Positions 55,171-64,000 of a DNA stretch of 64,000 nt are shown in pieces. The notes beneath the pieces were generated by a model. It was given only the letters and a program-made list of their open reading frames with translations, was not told where the DNA came from and made no database searches. Numbering within the stretch: position 1 is the stretch's first letter; each line of letters begins with the position of its first letter. The position numbers and the translations under genes are program-made. The stretch comes from Paragonimus skrjabini miyazakii (Eukaryota; Platyhelminthes; Trematoda; Plagiorchiida; Troglotrematidae), in the NCBI GenBank assembly GCA_014338405.1, contig JTDE01003526.1, positions 9,764-73,763 on the forward strand. The letters run 5' to 3'.

Positions 55171-55583
55171 CTTGTTCACACCCACTTCTGCTATGTTGGA
55201 CTTGTCGATGTAGGGCTTTCCCTCTTATTGGACAACAGTTGGTAGGACTGATCGAAAGACTTTATCCTCAACAAGGTTGACGCCAAGCCGACGAAGCTCT
55301 ATATTCATTCATATCCGTCTTTACCCATAACGGCTCATGTTTCAGTTCGTAGACTGCATTAATGGCACGGCGTTGCATGGTCTAGACCAACTTGTAGCTT
55401 TGGAGATAGGGTGGCCGGATTAAAGCTCCATTCTTAAGGTGCGGTCAGACAAAACAGTTGTAAAGAAGCTGAAGACAGTGCTGATCAAACTGACAGAAAA
55501 GACGTTTTTCTCCCATACAAAGCATGACCTCCTTCCGGATCGGTCCTGCATAACCCGTGCATTAATTTTCATGAAAATCCTGA

Positions 55584-56760
55584 ATGAAGTCAAAAACTGA
55601 CCACATCTCTGATGCTGTCCTCTTCGATTTTGCCAAAACCTTTGACCGCGTTTCACATGATCCTCTTGTACATCGACCAGGAGCTTATGACATCCAAGGA
55701 GAGGATCTCCGTTGGATTGCCTCCTTCCTCAGTAACGGGACTTTCAAAATAAAAACCGGATCAGACCTTTATTCTTCCTCTTCGATCTCCGCTGGAGTCC
55801 TTCAAGGATCAGTGTTTTTGCTTCTTTTATACATCGACCACCTTCCTAATCTTATTTCTGGCGACGCTCTCCATTATGCTGACAACTTGAAAATCTGGAA
55901 CGTTTGTGACCCCAATTAATCACAGACTGACTTTTATCATGCTAACCGTTGGTCAGATGGTTAGAGTCTCCCTCTCAACGACAGTAACTGTGCATATATG
56001 TCGCTCACATGAGATTCCTGAAACCTATTCGCGATGCATAGTGCACAGAATGTGACAGATATATCAGATGTTGATCTCAAAATGACTTGGAGGTTTGGCT
56101 TGCGGTGTTTCTCCAACTGGTCGCATCTCGAAATTCTGGACGAATATACACTCGGGCTGCAGAGACTCCGCGGTAAGTTAAATCATGCCCACTTTTTCTT
56201 TAGCACAGGACCTGTGCAGCAACTTGTGGAGGCACTTGTCTACGCACCTCAACCATCTTGCTATTTGTTTTTCTGTTGGCATTATCGACATTGTTTAATT
56301 GCATGTCTGCATTCTCCCTTTTGTTCGACCGTCCGAGGTCATAACACTAATCTCCGATTGCCTACTAGTTGGTTGGTCCCGCTCTGGTTTCTGTCGAGCC
56401 TTGCTTACAGTTCGTTTTCGCAGTCTATTTGCAATCAACGTCGCTGTCTATTATTTCGGTTTTCCGGTTTAATAGTTTTGAAGAATAGACACGGTTCCGA
56501 ACGTAAAAGCGTTCCAGTCCTTTACAAGTTCTTCACCCCAGTAGCTGATAACAGTCGATGGGGTTACAACCAGAAGTTTCACAAGCTTCGATCTCGGACC
56601 TCATTCCAGTAACAATTCTTTTCTTACAGTGTTATCAGCCACAGGAACTACCTTCCATTATAGGTTGGTTGGCTGCTATTCTATGGATTGTTTCATAGTG
56701 TTATTCGATTCCCGCTGAATGCATTGTTGGATCAGTATTCTCGTTATGTTCTTGGTGCTT
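55584..56760 (+). pseudogene. CR1-like non-LTR reverse transcriptase fragment
   Basis: 55584-55919 reads VLFDFAKTFDRVSHDPLV (motif A), GIQ-like DIQGEDLRWIASFLSN, SAGVLQGSVFLLLLYIDHLP (motif B region) and LHYADNLKIW, where the catalytic ADD is ADN. After stops, WSDG..LPLNDSNCAY continues the RT. 56530-56750 holds the CR1 C-terminal block FFTPVADN, KLRSRTSFQ, QFFSYSVISHRNYLP and RFPLNALLDQYSR, so this copy probably reaches its 3' end near 56760. The middle (56170-56480) is not recognisable. Confidence 0.8.
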
Positions 56761-57120
56761 GTTTTAACTCCAACTGGTGGTGCTGAACCCTGTTTTTAAC
56801 GATCGTCTCCCAGGTCTACAGAAGCCCGCCGAATATCGAAACGGACAAACTGAATGCATCCGCGTGGTTTGGACCTCAAGCCTTGGGCCTGTATACTAAG
56901 CGCTGGAGTCACTGAAGACTTCACGCTGGGGTATAGATTTCTCTCGTCGCATTTACTTTAACTTTCGGAAAGCTCAAAAAGATATAGAAAACGAAGGTCC
57001 ATTTATCCTTTTCGACGTGAACTTCCCTAGGCACCTAGCCGTCGAAGCAGTAACCGACATCCAGGAGGCCACAACGTTGCACAACTCTACGCTTACCAGC
57101 GTCAAAGTCCGGTGGGTTTA
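56760..57120. other. Spacer between two non-LTR fragments
   Basis: No clear domain. A weak DVNFPRHL motif at about 57020 is insufficient to call an endonuclease. Confidence 0.4.
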
Positions 57121-57720
57121 CTTGAGCCCAAATAAATAAAACGTTTGGGTCATTCTGTAAGATGAGAGAAGTGTCACCTGTGTTACCTGGAAGCAAAATT
57201 TTGACGTCGTCAGGAAACAGTAATAACAGGAAAGTAGTCAGTTAATGAAGGTCGTGAGTCAATGCCAAAAATGGGAGCGGGTCAGGAAATGAGCCCCTGG
57301 ACACCCTCCTGACGATAAACTTGGTAGTGTGGAATTCGTTTCCTACGCGCGCCACATATAGGGGATCAACAAGATATGACTCCAACAACCGAATGTGGTT
57401 GCTTTATAGTCCAAGGTGGAAATGCTTACTTATTAAAGCAACATGGCCCACGTCATCAGTTACTTTGGCAAGGCCGAAATACACGACGTCTGTGCCACTG
57501 TTTCGATCAACTACTTAAACCCAATGGCCAGTGGCCATCAGCAGATTCGTAATGGTTTTACGATCACTAACCAATAAGCGGACAACGCTGGTGATGTTGT
57601 CCAAATCAAATGAAATGGTTGTCTGTTACAACATGAGTGGTGTGGTTATTTCAAGGTTATCAATCATCAACTGCCGTTTTGCCACCCATTATGAACAGTT
57701 TTCTGCAGACTGAAGTCTGA
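57120..57720 (-). pseudogene. Jockey/CR1-type RT fragment on the minus strand
   Basis: Minus-strand translation reads VVDRNSGTDVVYFGLAKVTD (motif A, with DFAKAFD altered to GLAKVTD), VGHVALISKHFHLGL, RLLESYLVDPLYVARVGNEF, and near 57225-57190 LLLFPDDVKILL for the YADD block. Several catalytic residues are lost. It faces the CR1-like copy at 55584 tail to tail. Confidence 0.65.
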
Positions 57721-59400
57721 GGTGTTCTCCGCGAAAGCCAGCACCCTTATTATGTTTGGTACTGTCGCATGCTGAGCTGCCAAATCCAGAAAATTAAAAC
57801 AACAGTAGCCTGAGTAGTACTAAGCAATATACATTCACTGGAAAATCAGCACCCATTTTATAGAGGTACAACAGGGTTTAGATTGATATTTCGGCGACAA
57901 GCGTTTTTGCGTTTTGATTGGTCTGTTAGTTGCTACTGTAGTGGATCTAAACACTATACAAAATTCAAGTATGAACACGAGATCAAAAAGGTGATAAAAA
58001 TGGAAATGATCAACTCACAATAGTTCACTATAGTGTTTTGATTTAGAATTCCGCTACATCGAATGCAGTATCCAACAGATACAATCCGTCGTGTCGTTCC
58101 TAATTAATCTTGGAGGTCAACAACTGAGGTAATTCCAATGACAGATAAATAAGGAACTTTGCCGCAATAGTCGCTTGATTCCGTTAACTTCTAACTCTCC
58201 AAAATTCAGTGCACCAGCGACCCGAACGCAGAGAGAACGCAAGGCTCGCGAACCGAAAAGTGAGTGAGTTGTATTTACTGATTATCGATTAGTTCGATTA
58301 AGTTGGTCTAAACGTTGGCTGTATACGTGAGGTTGATGAAATTGAAAAGTGTGAATAACAATCAGAATTTTGAAATAGAAAATAGTGTGCAAAACGTTAC
58401 ACTACGCTCCCCGACCTTGTCTCAAACGACCCAATTGTTTAAATCTAACAGGCGTTCAACCAACCTGTTTTCATCTCGACCTCTCATGAACAGGCTCAAT
58501 GAAACCACTTATCGCCGTTGTGGTTCGGTCTGGGTCGACCGATCACATATCCGTCAACAGAAGCTTGTGCGTAAACTCTGATTGACTGAACCTTATCCGA
58601 TCAGAAAAATGCTCCAATCCAATCTCGCTGCATGTAATCGGTAGACTGTAAATATATCTGTTATCTTCTAGTTAAAATTTATGCTCCAGCTACTGAAGTT
58701 GTTAAAATTTGGTGACATGTTTCAGTTCCTAACATTTTAGAATTCTGTTGCCTGAAGGTTTTTTGTTTGATTCTTCCGAAGACGTAAGCAAGGAATGTGC
58801 AGTAGCTCAACGGCATGGGGATAAATAGAAAAATGAAGCGAAGTGACACTCCACGTAATTTCGGAAAATGGAAGGTAGAATATAATGAAAATCGATGTCA
58901 TAGACGTGGAAACATGCTTTTGTTGAAATTTAGACGAAATTAAGCAGGAAAGCTTGATTATAATTTCGACAATCGAACTGTTGTTGAAACGTGAGTATAA
59001 TGCTTTTTATACAACTATAAACGTGAGGAACGCCCACAAAGCTACTTTAACGTAGGACAATGCTCTAGAAGTGGACAAGCAAGTTGTGTTTTATTTGTTA
59101 TATCCGCCATCTTTACCATTCGTTGGTACCACTGTTGTTAACTTCTCAGTGAAATCCGGATGTACGCTGAAATGAGGACGAGGTGGCCTGCTGAAAGAAC
59201 GACATTAAAGAAACCTCCCATATGGAAAGATTGCGTCACTTATAACGGTAAATGTGTAATTCGCCGGTATGGCGCTTTAAGGCCGAAACGAGTTGGAAAC
59301 GGCTATTTAGGCGCGAAAAGAGACATTTCTAACCTTCATCTTACGCAACAAATAATTCAAAACTTCCTATCCGTTCTGACGATAATATACAAATTACGTT
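57720..59400. other. Intergenic sequence, nothing recognised
   Basis: Short frames only; an 88-codon frame at 58315 has no family signature. Confidence 0.5.
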
Positions 59401-59405
59401 TGAAC

Positions 59406-59756
59406 TTACGGAAAACAGTGTAACAGTGCAACGTACTCTTCCTCATTGTCTGCCTTTGCCATTCGATGGAAGAGAAAACGACTGTGAAAAGTTTGTCTTT
59501 CAACAAACATGACGGACGAATTTTGCCCGCTTAGATGCTTACGTACGGCATCATGTATGTGAAAGTAACACAAAAGGACGTCGCAGCCGAACACCACATG
59601 GGCTGCCCCCATTTGCGCGGCCATCTTATTCATGACAAACGTCTTCACCAGAATCTGCTCGCCCATCATTTCTCGAAAACTTTCGAACAGCCTACGTAGT
59701 GAAACATACTCCTCACCACGAACGTACCCGTACATCATGGGTCGGCCTTGTCCCAT
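59406..59756 (-). pseudogene. MULE-like transposase domain fragment
   Basis: A 116-codon open frame reads GQGRPMMYGYVRGEEYVSLR, then VKTFVMNKMAAQMGAAHVVF, GCDVLLCYFHIHDAVRKHL and HRMAKADNEEEYVAL. This follows the MULE/FAR1-type transposase fold: a strand with xxxFVxDK, a Cys-x-FH motif and a downstream helical segment, as also found in ZSWIM1/3-like host proteins. Asn stands where the catalytic Asp is expected. The frame is cut at both ends: upstream (59760-60020) only scraps are readable. Confidence 0.5.
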
Positions 59757-59759
59757 ACC

Positions 59760-61850
59760 ATCTTTTAAGGGTAACTGCTATGACTTCTAGCTTCGAAAGT
59801 ATGAAAAGTTATACAATGACGTACTCGTGTTTGTTTGTCCAGTGGATGGCCTCCACCTTCACAACATATGAGAAACGTCGGAATAGTTCGATCTGCGTTC
59901 GCTGGACGAAGCAGATATGCGTATATCCTTTGCCCCCATCCTCACAGTGCGCACTACACCGATCGCACTAATCACCGACAGCACTTTATCAGAGTTCTCT
60001 TATTTTTCATGACCAAACTCACTTGACATTGCAGGCTATAACTTGCGGCCGATGTTTCCAACGTCAGCAGTCGTGATAAACTCCCCGTAAACATCCGCTA
60101 CATACTGCTTAATGTCAGCAGTTCGTGTATATTATTGGAACAGAACCCTGCATTCGTTCAATTCATTGGCAATGAGTCCGCGATTCGTTGGATGGGACTC
60201 ATATAGCAAACTACTGAGGAGGTGGTTGTGCTACCACTCGAAAGAGCTCACAACCGGACACGCATCTTGTTGGATCACATGACATCGTGATCTGCGACAT
60301 ATGTCGCGAAAAATGATTTGTTAAAACTAACAGTAGTTAACCCACTAGACATTTCACACACCCTCCATAAAATCCTATGCTTGAATGTATCTTGCCATGT
60401 GTACGCTAGTCAAAGCTCCGACAGATAATGACCAACTTCGACGTTCTTTACTTCTCCTACGAAAACACTCATTCTAACTCATACCAATTCTGCCACAACC
60501 CTTCAATTTCCGTATCATGGACGCTTATGTCTCCGATGCCTGTTAGTTTATATTTTCGCCGGCTGCAGACTTCACTAATGGTTAACGGTACGTTTTCTTA
60601 TTTTCTTGCCAAAACTGAAGAAGATCAATATATCTTGAACGATACAAATACAAATTTATCTTACTTTCTCCCGTGTTTTGCTTATCATCGATGAGCATAG
60701 TTTAAGTCAACTGGACGAAGCAGGCACTAGTGTGAACACGTACCACATACAGAGGCGCTGATCATAGCTTAAGTCAACTGGACTGAGCAGCTGCCAATGT
60801 GGGCATTCAGGCAACTAGTACGTTCACTCCGTCTGCTCCCTGTGCTCTGACTGCATCGGAACCACGACAACCGTTATTTCGCCCAAAATCCGCGGTTAGT
60901 AACACATGTCCAGCGGTGTTCACTCTATTTAGCTCGACAACAGTTGGTCTCCAGTTGGAATTTTGTGCCAAAACTTGGTCACCATATTTCAAAAGAGACA
61001 TTTCCATCCTCAAAAAAGTAGAGCTCGCCAGAAGCGTAGTAGAAGGGTTCTAATTGTCAGCGCCGGCTAAGTTCGTCGAACTTACTTTCGCTCGAACGAT
61101 GGAGAGTAAGAAAAGACCTTTTGAGGTGTGCAAAATTATCCACCACGCAGGCACAAGTCCACTAGCATGTTCGTTTGCGGCCCGTCCCGACAGAGGTCGC
61201 AGATTCACAACTAAGAAAACGAGATCAAGATAAACTGTCCCATTTGACTTTTTTGTGGAACAAATTTCCCACAAAGATTGCTGAGGCCTTCAGTGCAGAT
61301 GTATCCCAAAGAGAGTTGGACAGATTTTGGAACCTTTCTGTTTCTTTTTATTAGCTGATATTCGATTTAGTTTTGTCGTTCCAGGCAATCGGGATTTACA
61401 ATTTCGCTTCTTTCATCTCTACCCTTAGATCACTGGTGAACGCATCACATCAACAGAAAACGCGATCTGGTCAATTTCTGGATCACGCCAGTCAGGCATC
61501 ATAAAGTCAGCAACCAGAGGCTTCCAATAAGTCCTGGATTTGAAGCTGAAATTGAGGTTTATACATACACTCTTATCTCCTCAGACTATCACAATTTCTG
61601 TCGATCTTGCGGGGGAAGTCCGGAGGTTGGTTCAGGTTTCATTGATGTTACTGTCAACTGATGTTTTTGCTCTGTTGTTGTCCTGTAAATCAAAAAATTA
61701 TTTACCATTACCGCTATTCGTTATTGAATAACGTAACAATACATTACATACTGTATTCTGTGCGTTTTAAAGTGTCTGCTTTTACGTTTCGCTGTGTCTG
61801 TATTTCGAATTGCCGACGATCGTTTTCTATTATGTATCCCATGTTCCCGT
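59760..61850. other. Intergenic sequence with a short tandem duplication
   Basis: Two copies of ATAGYTTAAGTCAACTGGAC lie about 70 nt apart at 60696 and 60765. Otherwise no supported feature. Confidence 0.5.
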
Positions 61851-61859
61851 CGCCAATCA

Positions 61860-64000
61860 CTCACGTTAGGTTTGGTAATGGTGAGACTCAGCTGCCACTC
61901 ACCGCGGCAGCGAGCACTGGCGGTCGCTATGGGTGCAAACTATTCGTACGAAACGGCGTGCAATGCTATCAGTGCCAAATGTTATACCAATTCAAATGCA
62001 CCGGCTTCAAGGAAGACCAGTACTAGCAGGTAGCCTCTTCACATCTTGACTTCTCCTACATTAGCTGAAAGTTTTACGACAACCAAGGCGCCGGTTTGCC
62101 CCCTGATTGGTCACGCGCGCACCACGAAGAGTGGATGGACGCAAAAATTTGTGATTGCAAATGCGGGGCTAACCTTAACTTTGTATCTACTTTTATTTCT
62201 CCTACGGAGAGTAAGATGGACAAGTATCAGCAGACTCTGTCTGCAGTCCATAAATGAATGCATGGTGCTTGCCCTCCCTGATGTTGCAATTACTAAGAGA
62301 ACGGTTGCCCTTTCAACCGTCAACACAGAAGGCTGCGACAAAAATTAAAGAGAAGGCTCTTACAGAAAGGACAGTTGTTTTATGGGGCCGCTTTCCCACA
62401 ACGTTTCCAACTGAGCTAGCCATCTCGGTCACAGCATCCTCATCCACCCGGGCATCACAAGCCTCGTAGTCGCAAGCACGCTGCATGTCAAGACAACCAA
62501 AATCCGCCCGCCTTTTGCTAGCCCTAATTGCCATGTTCAGCCCCAAGAGAGTTCTGGTAAAAATGATGACTCTGTAGTCCGCCGAATTCAATCTACAAGA
62601 TGCGTCTCTCTATCGTTCTCGTAAAAAGGGGTTGAAGCGTCAGCAGCTGGCTAAGACAAACATGCAGATCACAGTCGGTCGGAGGCTACAATTAGGAACT
62701 AAAATTACACTTTCTACTCCTGAAGTGTCTACTCAGGCTTCTGTGCCTTTAGTTAGGAGCGGGGACGCTGTAGACGTCATTTCAACGGCCGACTTCCAAA
62801 AACAAGGACGAATATTAAGTGTACATGTGTGGTTGAGAAGTCGACTTCTGAGTTACCTGCTCCAAAATCTATCAAACGGCCATGCAGAAAATTCATGCCC
62901 CCAAGAATTCGGAACGGGAGGGGCTTGTTAAGGTCAACTCCTGTGAATCAAACGGCATGTCTCTGGTCTGCCCCATTATGTATTTCTATCAATGGCCGCA
63001 CACCACCGTGCTCATAGTTCTATTTCTAATCCCCCCAGCTGACGAAAGAGTCGCATTCTTTTACAGATGGAAATTTATAACATCCTCCAAAAAAGCGGAA
63101 TTTAACAGGGGAACAGTGGCCGCAAGCAACAACACCACGATTGCTGGTCATACGTTTTGTGGGGCTGTTGGTTTATGCATAGGCAATGATGTTGCGCATG
63201 CAGCCGTCAAGCAGGGCTGTCAGAACAGCTCGGCCGGCGGCTCGAGTCCAACCTCACAACACCCCTCAGCCCTAGGCCTTATTCTCCAAACTATTCCTCA
63301 CGCTCTCCCTTCTTCATTTTCGTGAAATCAGGCGAGGAAGTAGCTATCAGCTGTAGGTGTATGAACTGTCTAAGCTTTTTCAATAAACTATCGGAAATCA
63401 GATGGATAGCTCATGACAACCAACCCTATATGTTTGCTTTTGCGGGGACCTGACCCACGAGTGACACCAGTGACAGTGAACTGAATGTTCCGGAGTATTC
63501 AGTTCACCAAGCTGATCTCGCCCGCGGAAGGTTAGGGAGCTGCGCAATTTTCATTTAGCAATATCTCTCGACACCCACAATTATTGGTGGATTTCATTCT
63601 ACCGGTAAATATGAAACTCTATAACTTCCACTGGCATTTTATGTGGCCAGAGCCCACTCTTAGTGGGGTTATTTATTGTTCTACCTCATCCGACGTCTCC
63701 AACGACGACAGTCTTCTTGTAAACCTAAAAAAGCATTCTAAAATCTACCTATTGTGGGTGACTTCATTGCACCCAAAATAAACTGGGCATCAGATTCTCA
63801 CCAGGACGACAAAAGTGGACTCCCACTTCCTTATCGATGCTTGTAGTGAGATCACCTTCGACGTCCCCAAAATCCTAAACTCCCCGCGACATGAGAGTTG
63901 CCTCCCCAGTACCACCGCCCTGGTCCACATTACCTTGTGAATGTAAATTTACTACAAACCACTAGCATCAAAGTTAGTGTGTTAGCGTAGGTATCGCAGT
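61860..64000 (+). pseudogene. CR1-like element: PHD-like ORF1 and APE endonuclease, runs off right edge
   Basis: 61900-62025 reads GCKLFVRNGVQCYQCQMLYQ and FKCTGFKEDQY, like the PHD finger in ORF1 of CR1-type LINEs. 62030-63330 is a string of broken frames. 63360-63990 is the endonuclease of ORF2: SFFNKLSEIRW, SDTSDSELNVPEYSVHQADL, SSDVSNDDSLLVNLKKHSK, then IVGDFIAPKINWAS. The Glu motif (usually TETWL) is replaced by AGT and a stop, and GDFN reads GDFI, so the nuclease is dead. RT would lie beyond base 64000. Confidence 0.7.

Noticed and set aside
60807..61013. Possible gypsy integrase C-terminal tail on the minus strand (YGDQVLAQNSNWRPTVVEL)
   Set aside because: Only one weak block, with no integrase core or LTR nearby; not enough to call.
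1..64000. CRISPR arrays, operons or prokaryotic genes
   Set aside because: No regularly spaced repeats or bacterial gene structure; introns and eukaryotic retroelements throughout.

Overview
This is a stretch of repeat-rich animal nuclear DNA, most probably from a digenean trematode (a fluke). The evidence is indirect: RTE-type and CR1-type non-LTR elements, several Penelope-like elements, Ty3/gypsy elements of flatworm type, a tRNA-headed short repeat, one 42-nt intron beside a 37.7-kb intron, and roughly 42-45% GC by eye. There are no bacterial operons or ribosome binding sites. Genus and species cannot be fixed from the sequence.

Only one host gene is convincingly present: a plus-strand GRB2 / Sem-5 / Drk-type adaptor (SH3-SH2-SH3). 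Its coding exons are 7182-7259, 7302-7546, 13143-13308 and 50986-51423. Reading phases match at every junction and give a predicted 308-residue protein. About 85% of the gene span is the last intron, which has filled with mobile elements and contains a 100-base assembly gap (39601-39700). The second host-like sequence is a broken, intronless alpha-tubulin copy on the minus strand (27700-28689).

Layout. 1-5435: two RTE-type copies on the minus strand plus an unidentified segment; 775-5435 returns in inverted orientation at 34150-37805. 5440-6700: Penelope-like RT on the minus strand, cut where the inverted repeat begins. 7169-51755: GRB2 gene. Inside its introns are a decayed hammerhead ribozyme motif (9968-10010), a short dispersed repeat (9106 and 14952), a tRNA-derived SINE (18610), a Penelope-like element with about 573-bp terminal inverted repeats (20691-24010), a Tc1-like transposase relic (24240-25023), gypsy gag/protease (26052-27640), the tubulin pseudogene, further Penelope, RTE and gypsy fragments (29.7-33.5 kb), the second inverted-repeat arm, two Penelope fragments in non-native order (42.3-43.6 kb) and a gag-integrase LTR element lacking protease, RT and RNase H (47.4-49.6 kb). 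51.8-64 kb is downstream of the gene: a second SINE copy, gypsy RT/RNase H, CR1-like and Jockey-like RT fragments, a MULE-like transposase fragment, and the start of a CR1-like element that runs off the right edge.

Every recognisable mobile-element reading frame is interrupted or lacks a key residue, so I see no intact autonomous element. The most unusual items are the Penelope element with long, nearly identical inverted termini, the hammerhead motif with a minimal helix III, the composite inverted repeat that places one arm outside and one arm inside the GRB2 gene, and the enlarged inter-domain linker and stopless mini-intron of the GRB2 homologue.
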